Part shown: piece by piece, positions 9,618 through 17,304 of the stretch
How positions within the stretch are numbered: the stretch's first letter is position 1
How the letters are laid out: each line of letters opens with the position of its first letter
Assembly: GCA_902627575.1 (NCBI GenBank)
Contig: CACOJQ010000003.1
Span: forward strand, 1 to 63,544
Reading direction: 5' to 3'
Origin: an uncultured Bacteroidota bacterium
GTDB lineage: Bacteria > Bacteroidota > Bacteroidia > Flavobacteriales > BACL11
Length of the DNA: 63,544 nucleotides
The notes under the pieces: generated by a model
Seen by the model: the letters and a program-made list of their open reading frames with translations, nothing else
The model's database searches: none
Told to the model about the DNA's origin: nothing
Translations under genes and position numbers: made by a program

Positions 9618-10802
9618 TTAGTAATGGCATTTACCGCACTCTAAACCACCTATTTTATCAACAGTAATTTTTTCTCCTGCATACTTTACTTTTAATTTTT
9701 TGTGCATTTCATCATAATATTCATTATCAGCCATCATTACTGCACTTTCCCTATGACAATCAATGCACCAACCCATCGTAAGTTCACTATACTGGTAAAC
9801 TTCTTCCATTTCTTGAATTGGACCATGGCAATCTTGACACTCAAGTCCCGCAACACTTACATGCTGAGAATGATTGAAGTAAGCATGATCTGGTAAGTTG
9901 TGAATTCTAATCCATTCAATGGGTTTTTGACGATATCCCTCAATATATTGACGTTTATCTGGATCCCAACCTACGGCATCATATATTTTTTGTATTTCTT
10001 CAGTTCCCGAAGGACCCTCTGCAACAGCATTATGACAGTTCATACATACGTTGGCTGATGGTATGCCTGAGTGCTTGGATGTTCTAGCAGAGGAATGACA
10101 ATAATTACAATCAACACCTTGCATGCCAGCGTGAAGTTTATGAGAAAAAGCAATAGGCTGTTTTGGCTGATAATTTGTTGTAACTGCAATTCCCATTGTT
10201 ACGTCATAAAAAAGCTTTATACCTATGATAGCAACAAACAAAACAGAAAATAACTTGTTAATAGGTTTTTTAAAAAAAGATAATATTGACTGCTGAACAG
10301 AAACCGTTTCTTCATTTAAGCTTTCTTTAAGACTATTCTTAACAGATATTAAAACCCAAGATATGATTAACAGTGCTAAAGCAGCAAGCATTAGTTGAGT
10401 AGATGCATCCATACCATCTTCAGCAACTACAACACCATCCACATCAGCATCAGCAACAACTTCTTCAACAGGTGGATTTTCTAGGTAGCTAAACAGTGCC
10501 TCGAATTCATCATCAGAATAATAAAAAGCTGGCATTGCAATTTTATTATACTCTTCCCAAATAGCAATAGCCCGTTCATCACCACTTGCTATAAATTCAG
10601 ATGAATTTGTAATCCATTTTACTAACCACTCTCTTTCATATTTTTCTGTAACTCCCTTTAGTCCCGGCCCAATAAGTTTTGCATCAGTAATCATGTGACA
10701 TGAAGCACAGTCTCTTTTAAATATTTCTTCACCTGTTTGAGCAGACAGAATATTTAATGAAACAAATAATGAAAGTAAAATAAAATACCTTACAAAAATC
10801 AT
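9618..10802 (-). CDS. actA: Alternative complex III subunit ActA (multiheme cytochrome c with extra N-terminal cytochrome domain)
   Basis: ActA is the multiheme cytochrome of ACIII. The 394-aa protein has a signal peptide (1-21), then a monoheme cytochrome c domain with CASCH at residues 32-36. Next come an acidic linker, a transmembrane helix near 130-150 and a second near 183-203. The pentaheme ActA domain follows with CNYCH (about 231), CMNCH (about 252), CQDCH (about 324), CIDCH (about 345) and CGKCH (389-393). Six CxxCH sites in total make it a hexaheme protein rather than the pentaheme ActA described from Rhodothermus. As first gene of the operon it has a good -7 element 27 nt upstream. 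Confidence 0.93.
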   Translation of the reverse strand: MIFVRYFILLSLFVSLNILSAQTGEEIFKRDCASCHMITDAKLIGPGLKGVTEKYEREWLVKWITNSSEFIASGDERAIAIWEEYNKIAMPAFYYSDDEFEALFSYLENPPVEEVVADADVDGVVVAEDGMDASTQLMLAALALLIISWVLISVKNSLKESLNEETVSVQQSILSFFKKPINKLFSVLFVAIIGIKLFYDVTMGIAVTTNYQPKQPIAFSHKLHAGMQGVDCNYCHSSARTSKHSGIPSANVCMNCHNAVAEGPSGTEEIQKIYDAVGWDPDKRQYIEGYRQKPIEWIRIHNLPDHAYFNHSQHVSVAGLECQDCHGPIQEMEEVYQYSELTMGWCIDCHRESAVMMADNEYYDEMHKKLKVKYAGEKITVDKIGGLECGKCHY

Positions 10803-10829
10803 TCAAAGATTAATAAAATTTATCTACTA

Positions 10830-10837
10830 CAAATTTA
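10830..10837 (-). promoter_or_regulatory. Candidate -7 promoter element of the act operon
   Basis: The minus strand reads TAAATTTG, an exact match to TAnnTTTG, 27 nt before the actA ATG. No convincing -33 element was found at 17-21 nt spacing. Confidence 0.45.
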
Positions 10838-10943
10838 TAATTTTTATCTAACAAGAAAGTTAAAAATCTGGATGTTTTTTTGGCTATTTTTATAATTTAT
10901 AATGAGTCTAAATAACTTGAAAAGAGATGGTCTTCGAAAATGG

Positions 10944-11201
10944 TTATTTTGATGACACTTCTATCACTTCTTTAACTTGTGGGACAGCATTTTTTACTGC
11001 TACTTCAACACCATTTTTTAATGTCATCATACTTACACTACAACTCCTACATGCTCCAGTGAGTTCAACTTTAACTACCCAATCTTCTGTAAGCTCAATA
11101 AAATTAATATCCCCCCCATCTGCCTCTAAAAATGGTCTAATCTCTTGCAACGCTTTTTTAATATTTTGAATAACTTCTTTATCTTTTGGATTATCTGACA
11201 T
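10944..11201 (-). CDS. NifU C-terminal-domain (Nfu-type) iron-sulfur scaffold protein
   Basis: A small 85-aa protein consisting only of the NifU C-terminal domain, which holds or transfers Fe-S clusters. Visible: 'IRPFLEADGGDINFIEL' (residues 21-37) and the cluster-binding pair CRSC (51-54). I start it at the eighth in-frame Met (MSDNPKD), 5 nt after the mrp stop; the longer form from 11222 would overlap mrp by 16 nt and has an atypical extension. It is paired with the Mrp ATPase gene, another Fe-S carrier family, and lies next to the Fe-S-rich act operon. A second Nfu protein is at 31889. Confidence 0.9.
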   Translation of the reverse strand: MSDNPKDKEVIQNIKKALQEIRPFLEADGGDINFIELTEDWVVKVELTGACRSCSVSMMTLKNGVEVAVKNAVPQVKEVIEVSSK

Positions 11202-11206
11202 GAGTA

Positions 11207-12337
11207 CTATTTTGTTGAACAACCCCGTGAATTAGTTAACTCCACAGCTTTTGTTGGGGCTAAGTTAGTGATTCTTTTTTTAATTGATTTAACTATATTA
11301 TCTGCAACATCTGATAAATAATTAGCAACTGTGGTAGATCCTTGCAGAACAGCTGGCCTTCCAGCATCTGAAGCTTCCCTTACAGACTGAACCAATGGTA
11401 TCTGTCCTAAAAAATCTACATTCATTTCCTCAGAGAGTGCTTTACCTCCGTCTTTACCGAAAATGTAATATTTATTATTTGGAAGTTCAGATGGAGTAAA
11501 ATAAGCCATGTTTTCAATTACGCCAAGAACTGGAACATTAATACTGTCCATCTGAAACATATTAACACCCTTTTTTGCGTCAGCAAGAGCAATATCTTGT
11601 GGTGTAGTAACGATGACTGCCCCTGTTATGGGAATTGATTGAACCAAAGATAAATGAATATCTCCAGTGCCTGGAGGCAAATCAACTATTAAATAATCTA
11701 ATTCACCCCAATATGCGTCCCATAAAAGTTGATTTAAAGCTTTTGATGCCATTGGACCTCTCCAAACAACAGCTTGCTTGCTTTCAGTAAAAAAACCAAT
11801 TGATACAAGTTTGACACCGTAATTTTCTAAAGGTTTGAGTCTGGTTTTACCTTCTACCTCAATAGCACCAGGCTTTGCTGCTTGCAAACCGAACATTATG
11901 TGCATAGATGGACCATAGATGTCTGCATCAACAACACCAACTTTGTAGCCTAAGTCAACAAGACTAACAGCTAAATTTGCAGTTACTGTAGACTTCCCAA
12001 CACCTCCTTTTCCAGAAGCCACAGCAATAATATTTTTTACACCTGGAATCTCTTTGCCTTTAATTTCGTTCTTCTGAACAGGTGTTTTAACTGTAAAATT
12101 TAATTTAACTTTTAGATTATTATTATTCAAAAAATCATGAATTGCCTTTGAACAATCATTTTCAACTCGTTTTTTGTACTGAAGAGTTGGGTTTTTAATT
12201 TCTATATCAAGTTCAACTTCATCTCCAAAGATCTGAATATTTTTAATAGCACCAGAATCAACTATACTTTTACCTTCATTAGGCAAAGTAATTTTAGAAA
12301 GCGCTGAGAGTATAGATGTTTTATTTATATTTTTCAT
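11207..12337 (-). CDS. mrp: Mrp/ApbC-family Fe-S carrier ATPase
   Basis: A 376-aa cytoplasmic P-loop ATPase of the Mrp/NBP35/ApbC family, which loads Fe-S clusters onto target proteins. Residues 1-85 form a MIP18-like (DUF59) domain. The deviant Walker A motif GKGGVGKST lies at 109-117, followed by 'VGVVDADIYGPS' and 'DYLIVDLPPGTGDIHL'. The CxxC pair seen in E. coli Mrp/ApbC near the C-terminal third is not present: that region reads ENMAYFTPSELPNNKYYIFG. This appears usual in Bacteroidota, but it means the cluster-binding mode cannot be read from the sequence. It forms an operon with the Nfu protein downstream. Confidence 0.93.
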   Translation of the reverse strand: MKNINKTSILSALSKITLPNEGKSIVDSGAIKNIQIFGDEVELDIEIKNPTLQYKKRVENDCSKAIHDFLNNNNLKVKLNFTVKTPVQKNEIKGKEIPGVKNIIAVASGKGGVGKSTVTANLAVSLVDLGYKVGVVDADIYGPSMHIMFGLQAAKPGAIEVEGKTRLKPLENYGVKLVSIGFFTESKQAVVWRGPMASKALNQLLWDAYWGELDYLIVDLPPGTGDIHLSLVQSIPITGAVIVTTPQDIALADAKKGVNMFQMDSINVPVLGVIENMAYFTPSELPNNKYYIFGKDGGKALSEEMNVDFLGQIPLVQSVREASDAGRPAVLQGSTTVANYLSDVADNIVKSIKKRITNLAPTKAVELTNSRGCSTK

Positions 12338-12352
12338 TTATTAAAAAGTAAG

Positions 12353-12360
12353 CAAAATTA
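12353..12360 (-). promoter_or_regulatory. Candidate -7 promoter element of mrp
   Basis: The minus strand reads TAATTTTG, 15 nt before the mrp ATG and overlapping the trmB stop codon. It could give mrp-nfu a promoter separate from trmB. The motif is short in an A+T-rich region, so chance is possible. Confidence 0.35.
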
Positions 12361-13038
12361 ACAATTTTTAGCATCATTCAATTTAAACTTTATGTAAGTG
12401 ATCGGTTTTCCTAAATCTAAAAACTTTTGTTCATAATGAGTTTTAATCTCCATATGATCTCTTTTTTGTAACGATGAATACAAATCATTTGTTGCATCTA
12501 ATAAATGATGATTATCTGCGCTTATTACACCTAATGTAAAGCCATATAAAAATTCACTATCTGTTTTTAGATGCACAAAACCATCATCTATTAATATTTT
12601 AGAATATTTTTTTAAAAAAAGAGGGTGTGTCAATCTTTTTGTAGACCTTCTTTTTTTTATTTGAGGGTCTGGAAAAGTAATCCAAACTTCACTTACCTCA
12701 CTACTTGAAAAACATTCTTCAATCCATTCTATTCTGATTCTCAAAAAACCAACATTATTTAATTTTTTTTCTAAAGCTTTACTAGCGCCCTGCCACATTC
12801 TTGCTCCTTTTATATCTATACCTATAAAATTTTTATTTGGGAATTTTTCAGCTAAGCCAACAGTATATTCCCCCATGCCACAGCCGAGTTCCAATACAAT
12901 TGGAGCATTATTCTTAAAAAAATCTTTATTCCATTTGCCTTTTAGTGGAAGCCCTTCTTTTAGCAATGCTAAACTTGGCTGTTTAACATTACTAAAGGCT
13001 TCCATTTGGGCAAATTTTTTTAATTTGTTTTTAGCCAA
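12358..13038 (-). CDS. trmB: tRNA (guanine-N7-)-methyltransferase TrmB
   Basis: TrmB methylates N7 of G46 in the tRNA variable loop using S-adenosylmethionine. The 226-aa protein shows the SAM-binding motif LELGCGMGEYTV (residues 49-60), 'NFIGIDIKGARMW', the catalytic-region motif 'WITFPDPQIKKRRSTKRLTH' and the late 'HLKTDSEFL' motif. Length is typical. It lies upstream of mrp and is divergent from the glycosyltransferase at 13088. Confidence 0.95.
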   Translation of the reverse strand: MAKNKLKKFAQMEAFSNVKQPSLALLKEGLPLKGKWNKDFFKNNAPIVLELGCGMGEYTVGLAEKFPNKNFIGIDIKGARMWQGASKALEKKLNNVGFLRIRIEWIEECFSSSEVSEVWITFPDPQIKKRRSTKRLTHPLFLKKYSKILIDDGFVHLKTDSEFLYGFTLGVISADNHHLLDATNDLYSSLQKRDHMEIKTHYEQKFLDLGKPITYIKFKLNDAKNC

Positions 13039-13055
13039 AAAATATTTATTTTATG

Positions 13056-13063
13056 CAAAAATA
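13056..13063 (-). promoter_or_regulatory. Candidate -7 promoter element of trmB
   Basis: The minus strand reads TATTTTTG, 17 nt before the trmB ATG, in the 49-nt divergent spacer shared with the glycosyltransferase. The facing strand has only an imperfect TATTTTCG (13076-13083), 4 nt before the other gene's ATG. Confidence 0.35.
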
Positions 13064-13087
13064 CTTTGTTTTAGTTATTTTCGGCCA

Positions 13088-14137
13088 ATGAAAACTAAAA
13101 AACGAATTTTAGTTGCCCCTCTTAACTGGGGTATAGGTCATGCAACAAGATGTATACCAATTATTAACGAATTAATTGAGCATAAGTTTGAAGTTATTGT
13201 TGCTGCAGATGGCAGAAGCCTTGATCTTCTGAAAATTGAATATCCAAATTTAGAGTTTATTTGTTTTCCAGGTTATCACATTAAGTACCACAAATATATT
13301 CCAATGAGCATTAATATGCTTAGTCAAACACCCAAAATATTTTCTGCAATAAAGAAAGAGCATTTATTTTTGAATAAAATTATTGATGAATATAAAATTG
13401 ATGGAGTAATTTCAGACAATCGCTTTGGCCTTTACACCAAAAAAGTTAAAAGTGTATTTATAACGCACCAATTAGAAATACAAAGTTTGTTTTTTTCAAA
13501 AATTATCAAGTCAATTAATTATAATTATATAAACAAATACGATGCTTGCTGGATAGTAGACGACCCAACGAATAATATTGCTGGAAAACTCTCTAATCCT
13601 TATACAATACCAAAGAATGCAAAATATATAGGCTCTTTATCGAGATTTAAAAATATTAAAAAAGAAAAAAAATATGCTTTCTTAGCTTTAATATCTGGAC
13701 CGGAACCGCAAAGAACACTATTTGAAAAAAAATTAATAAGTAGTCTAAAAAAAAGAAGTGAAAAAGCATTAATTGTACTTGGACAGACAGAAAAAAATGA
13801 ATCAATAGTTGACAAAAACATAACTATAAAGTCTCACCTCAGGGCAGATGAATTAAACAACGCTATTGCTGAATCTGAGTTAATCATATCTAGATCTGGT
13901 TACTCTACAATAATGGACTTAATAAAAATGCAAAAAAAAGCAATTTTCATTCCTACTCCTGGACAAACTGAACAAGAATATTTAGCAAAAATTTTAAAAG
14001 AAAAAAAATTGTGCTTTTATCAAAATCAAAATAAATTTAATCTTGATGAAGCTATAGAAAAGAATAAGAAGTATAGTGGTCTAAAGCAGCTAGAAAACTA
14101 CAAAACAAACTGGCAAGAACTATTCTCCCTTTTCTAA
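13088..14137 (+). CDS. Glycosyltransferase-family protein (GT-B fold, MurG-like)
   Basis: A 349-aa protein. The N-terminal motif 'RILVAPLNWGIGHATRCIPI' (residues 6-25) is the sugar-acceptor loop of MurG-like GT-B enzymes. Near the C-terminus 'SRSGYSTIMDLIKMQKKAIF' and 'PTPGQTEQEYLA' form the donor-binding region. The frame stays open 71 codons further upstream, but that stretch is antisense to trmB and does not look like this family, so I start at ATG 13088. The acceptor and product are unknown; this group is often annotated only as a glycosyltransferase. Its 3' end overlaps the convergent kinase gene by 18 bp. Confidence 0.85.
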   Translation: MKTKKRILVAPLNWGIGHATRCIPIINELIEHKFEVIVAADGRSLDLLKIEYPNLEFICFPGYHIKYHKYIPMSINMLSQTPKIFSAIKKEHLFLNKIIDEYKIDGVISDNRFGLYTKKVKSVFITHQLEIQSLFFSKIIKSINYNYINKYDACWIVDDPTNNIAGKLSNPYTIPKNAKYIGSLSRFKNIKKEKKYAFLALISGPEPQRTLFEKKLISSLKKRSEKALIVLGQTEKNESIVDKNITIKSHLRADELNNAIAESELIISRSGYSTIMDLIKMQKKAIFIPTPGQTEQEYLAKILKEKKLCFYQNQNKFNLDEAIEKNKKYSGLKQLENYKTNWQELFSLF

Positions 14138-15118
14138 AATAAATGAAAATGTTGACCCTACATCTTTTGTACTTCGCACATTAATTGTTTGATTATGCCC
14201 CTCTAATATATGTTTGACAATTGCAAGGCCTAAACCTGTTCCGCCAATCTCTCTGGAGCGATTTTTATCAACTCTGTAAAATCTTTCGAAGAGACGATCT
14301 AAGGAATCTTCTTCAATGCCTATCCCATTGTCTGAAATCTCTATAAGCATATTTTTATCCATATTGCAGAATCTAATTGTTGTTTTACCTCCTTTTTTAC
14401 CATACTTGATAGAGTTACTTAATAAATTGATAAAGACCTGTTGTATTTTATCTCTGTCACCTACTGCAAAATTTGTTTGACACTCATTAACTACCTTTAG
14501 TTTAATATTCATTTCATCTGCTTTCAATTCTAACGCCTCAGTAGCTTCATGTGCAAGCCTAACAATATTAAACGACTGTAAATCTAACTGTGACTGCTCA
14601 GTCTCTAAGCGTGAAATAACTTCTAAGTCTTCAACGATATTTATCATCCTATCTATGCTCTTATTTGCTCTTTGTAAGTATTTTAAGTTTATATTTTGAT
14701 CTTCTAAACCACCATCTAATAAAGTTTGAACATATCCTTGAATATTGAAAATAGGTGTTTTTAATTCATGAGACACATTGCCAAGAAATTCTCTTCTATA
14801 GCCTTGATCTTGCTTGTAAGCATTGAGCTCCTCTTCTTTTGCATCTGCCCACTCCTCCGCTTCTTGCTCAACTTTTTCAATGTTCATTTGACTAAGATTT
14901 GAGGTTCCTTTGAATTTATAAATGTTTTTATATATTATTCGAATTTTCTCAAAAAAAAGTCCTTTAAGAAAAAAGTATATTAAAATGAAAGTCACGAAAA
15001 AAAGTAAAACATACCAAAATAAAGAACTTTCTTCTATTATATAGGAACAAATTATCGTTAATAAAATGATTATAAAACTAAGAAATAATGATATTTTAAG
15101 TGGTGTGTTTAAGCGCAT
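14120..15118 (-). CDS. phoR: PhoR-like sensor histidine kinase
   Basis: A 332-aa membrane sensor kinase. Two adjacent transmembrane helices (about residues 8-27 and 33-52) leave almost no periplasmic loop, so it probably does not bind a ligand outside the cell. The HisKA domain has the phospho-acceptor His117 in NVSHELKTP. The HATPase domain has the N box NLLSNSIKYG, G1 DNGIGI and G2 GGTGLGLAI. It follows a PhoB-type regulator by 3 nt, and the pair is divergent from a PiT-like permease and an OprO/P-like porin behind Pho-box-like repeats. This strongly suggests phosphate sensing, although a PstB/PhoU input is not seen here. Confidence 0.87.
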   Translation of the reverse strand: MRLNTPLKISLFLSFIIILLTIICSYIIEESSLFWYVLLFFVTFILIYFFLKGLFFEKIRIIYKNIYKFKGTSNLSQMNIEKVEQEAEEWADAKEEELNAYKQDQGYRREFLGNVSHELKTPIFNIQGYVQTLLDGGLEDQNINLKYLQRANKSIDRMINIVEDLEVISRLETEQSQLDLQSFNIVRLAHEATEALELKADEMNIKLKVVNECQTNFAVGDRDKIQQVFINLLSNSIKYGKKGGKTTIRFCNMDKNMLIEISDNGIGIEEDSLDRLFERFYRVDKNRSREIGGTGLGLAIVKHILEGHNQTINVRSTKDVGSTFSFILEKGE

Positions 15119-15121
15119 AAT

Positions 15122-15784
15122 TTATATATCAAATTTGTAACCTACACCCTTAACTGTCTTTATATAATTCTCTCCAATTTTTTCTCTAATTTTTCTAATA
15201 TGGACATCTAATGTTCTATCGCCAACATGAGCCTCTCCCCAAATATTAGTAATGATATCCTCTCTTAAGAAAACTTTTCCAGGTACTGTCATAAGATAAT
15301 ACAAAAGATTAAATTCCTTTTTAGCTAAATGAATTTTGTTGTTTTTAAACATTAATTCATATTTATCTATATCTATATGTAGATCTCCAATGTTAATTAC
15401 TTTTTGTTGAGACTTATTACTAGTTCTTTTTAGTAAAGCCTTAATTCTGCTTATTAGCAACTTAGGTTTTATCGGCTTGGTAACATAATCGTCAGCTCCA
15501 GCAGCAAATCCAGCTAATTCTGAGTATTCTTCAGCACGTGCAGTTAAAAAAAGAATTAACACATCTGAAAGAGATGGTATTTCCCTTATTTCGCTACAAG
15601 TTGAAATACCATCCATTTCAGGCATCATAACATCAAGTATAATTAGATCGGGTTTAAATCTTTGCGCAATATCTACAGCAAGTTTTCCATTATTAGCTGT
15701 CTTTACTACAAAACCTTCCTTTTTGAGATTATAAGAAAGAAATTCTAAAATATCATACTCGTCATCTACTAATAATATTTTCAT
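15122..15784 (-). CDS. phoB: PhoB/PhoP-like DNA-binding response regulator (OmpR family)
   Basis: A 220-aa response regulator from the Met that opens MKILLVDDEYDI. Receiver domain: acidic DDE at residues 7-9, phospho-acceptor Asp51 in LIILDVMMPEMDG, and Lys in YVTKPIKP near 104. The C-terminal OmpR winged helix includes 'EFNLLYYLMTVPGKVFLREDI' split over residues 150-175, and the recognition region ending 'RTLDVHIRKIREKIG.NYIKTVKGVGYKF'. A Met six codons further upstream (15802) overlaps a good -7 element, so the shorter start is preferred. It forms an operon with phoR. The divergent spacer carries 11-bp-phased TTAACA-like repeats, a plausible binding site. Confidence 0.92.
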   Translation of the reverse strand: MKILLVDDEYDILEFLSYNLKKEGFVVKTANNGKLAVDIAQRFKPDLIILDVMMPEMDGISTCSEIREIPSLSDVLILFLTARAEEYSELAGFAAGADDYVTKPIKPKLLISRIKALLKRTSNKSQQKVINIGDLHIDIDKYELMFKNNKIHLAKKEFNLLYYLMTVPGKVFLREDIITNIWGEAHVGDRTLDVHIRKIREKIGENYIKTVKGVGYKFDI

Positions 15785-15799
15785 AAAAATTAAATTATT

Positions 15800-15807
15800 C
15801 AAAAATA
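15800..15807 (-). promoter_or_regulatory. Candidate -7 promoter element of phoBR
   Basis: The minus strand reads TATTTTTG, 15 nt before the preferred phoB ATG at 15784. It overlaps the alternative upstream ATG, which argues against that start. Confidence 0.4.
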
Positions 15808-15863
15808 ATAAAATGAAAAAAATATTATTAAAGATTAATTAAGAAATTAAATACAAATAATAT

Positions 15864-15913
15864 TTAACAATTTCTTAACATAACAGTAATATTTTAATAA
15901 CAAAACTATTACA
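15864..15913 (+). promoter_or_regulatory. Pho-box-like array of five hexamers at 11-bp spacing
   Basis: Hexamers begin at 15864 (TTAACA), 15875 (TTAACA), 15886 (GTAATA), 15897 (ATAACA) and 15908 (ATTACA), each exactly 11 bp from the next. PhoB and PhoP regulators are known to bind direct repeats with an 11-bp period (7+4 in E. coli; TTAACA-like hexamers with about 5-bp gaps in Bacillus). The last repeat ends 9 nt before a TATTTTTG -7 element, the geometry expected for activation in place of a -33 site. The array lies between the divergent phoBR genes and the phosphate transporter operon. Confidence 0.65.
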
Positions 15914-15922
15914 CGCACTGTT

Positions 15923-15930
15923 TATTTTTG
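15923..15930 (+). promoter_or_regulatory. -7 promoter element of the phosphate uptake operon
   Basis: TATTTTTG, an exact match to TAnnTTTG, lies 9 nt after the last Pho-box-like hexamer and 28 nt before the ATG of the 33-codon ORF. There is no -33 TTTG at the usual distance, which suits a promoter that depends on an activator. Confidence 0.6.
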
Positions 15931-15958
15931 GCGTATTAATTAACTAAAAAAATAAAAA

Positions 15959-16060
15959 ATGAAAAATTCGAATGTTAGTTCAAATACATCAAATGTAAAA
16001 GATTTATCATCAGTTCTTTACTTAGTTATAATGATTACTGTCTTTTTGGTAGCTCTATAA
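15959..16060 (+). CDS. 33-aa single-pass membrane peptide upstream of the phosphate permease
   Basis: A short ORF, ATG 15959 to TAA 16060. The first 16 residues are polar and Asn/Ser-rich, then comes an uncharged helix (LSSVLYLVIMITVFLVAL) that ends at the C-terminus: a clear single transmembrane segment. The A-rich leader just before the ATG resembles those of neighbouring genes. It is the first ORF after the Pho-box promoter and lies 29 nt before the PiT-like gene, so it should be phosphate-regulated. I do not recognise a family. It may be a small regulatory or accessory subunit, or a leader peptide. Confidence 0.5.
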   Translation: MKNSNVSSNTSNVKDLSSVLYLVIMITVFLVAL

Positions 16061-16089
16061 AAGTATATCAGTTTTATAAATGATATAAA

Positions 16090-17286
16090 ATGAAAAAAAT
16101 ATTTAAATCTTTTGGCTATCCAGAAGTAGTTTGGCTACCTAAAGGAGAAAGACCTTTTTTAGCATTTATTTGTATTGCATTTATGTTAGCAATGTTTGTT
16201 ACTCCTTATCCTCAATATGCTATGTGGGTAGGATTTTTATTTGCTGCTTATGCAGCAGTAGCAAACGACAGTATACAAACATTAGGAACTTTTATTGCTT
16301 CAAACCAAGATAAGAAATGGTGGGTTCTTTGGATCTTTATTGGAGGTGTATTTTTGGCTACACACAGTTATAGCTGGTTTTTTTCAGATTTTACTGGGGC
16401 AATTGATGCAAATGGTGAACCAATAGGAGATGGAATCCCTGATGGAGATGTTAGTCACGGTAGACTACTTGCTAAAGGTTTTGAAGAAGCTCCTCAAAGC
16501 TTTCACTTTTTACAAATAGCTGCGCCAGTATTTTTATTAATTCTTACTAGACTAAGAATGCCTGTTTCAACAACCTTTATTTTACTGACTTCATTTGCAG
16601 CTAGTCCTGCAGCTGTAGGAAAGGTGTTAGCAAAAAGCATGTCGGGTTATGTTCTTGCTTTTTTCTTGGGGCTAGTAGTATTTGGAACGATTGCAAAATT
16701 AGCTCAAAAATATTTTACTGGAGAAGCAAAGTTTGGCTGGACAATAGCTCAATGGATAACTACAGGAACTCTTTGGTCCGTATGGCTAATGCAAGATGCT
16801 GCAAATATTGCTGTTTATTTACCAAGAGATTTATCTTTTGCTGAGTTTTCTGGTTTCGCTGGAGTACTTGTTATTGGATTAGGGCTTTTACTATATTTTA
16901 AAGGAGGGAGAATACAAAAAATTGTAACAGAAAAATCTGTTGTTACTGATGTTAGATTTGCCACATTAGTAGATTTTGTATATTGTATAATTTTGTTCTA
17001 CTTTAAACTATACTCTCAAGTACCAATGAGTACTACGTGGGTGTTTATTGGACTTCTTGGAGGAAGAGAGCTTGGAATGGCAATAAGAAATAGTGGCTCA
17101 AACAGTATTTTACAATCAGCAAAATTAATTGTTAAAGATTTTTCTTTTGCGATGATTGGATTAATAATCTCAATTGCTATTGCAATTGGCGTCAACGATC
17201 AACTATCGTTAGATATAATGATGAAAGAATTACCGTCTCAATTCTCAGAGGGACTAACTAAATTCTTTGATAAATTAGGTTTTTAA
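16090..17286 (+). CDS. PiT-like inorganic phosphate transporter
   Basis: A 398-aa polytopic membrane protein. The PiT-type signatures are present but divergent: 'AAVANDSIQTLGT' near residues 54-66 (cf. GANDvaNafGT) and two 'PxSTT' motifs, MPVSTTFILL near residue 158 and VPMSTTWVFIG near 315, in the inverted-repeat layout of the family. Between the first helices is an acidic Gly/Asp-rich loop (residues 102-120, 'DANGEPIGDGIPDGD'), not typical of E. coli PitA. The phoBR genes on one side and an OprO/P-like porin on the other support phosphate as substrate. Sulfate or another anion cannot be excluded from the sequence. Confidence 0.78.
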   Translation: MKKIFKSFGYPEVVWLPKGERPFLAFICIAFMLAMFVTPYPQYAMWVGFLFAAYAAVANDSIQTLGTFIASNQDKKWWVLWIFIGGVFLATHSYSWFFSDFTGAIDANGEPIGDGIPDGDVSHGRLLAKGFEEAPQSFHFLQIAAPVFLLILTRLRMPVSTTFILLTSFAASPAAVGKVLAKSMSGYVLAFFLGLVVFGTIAKLAQKYFTGEAKFGWTIAQWITTGTLWSVWLMQDAANIAVYLPRDLSFAEFSGFAGVLVIGLGLLLYFKGGRIQKIVTEKSVVTDVRFATLVDFVYCIILFYFKLYSQVPMSTTWVFIGLLGGRELGMAIRNSGSNSILQSAKLIVKDFSFAMIGLIISIAIAIGVNDQLSLDIMMKELPSQFSEGLTKFFDKLGF

Positions 17287-17304
17287 ATAAAAAAATAAAT
17301 AAAT

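Noticed and set aside
12875-13087. N-terminal extension of the glycosyltransferase frame
   Set aside because: It is antisense to trmB, and the family-like N-terminus begins exactly at ATG 13088.
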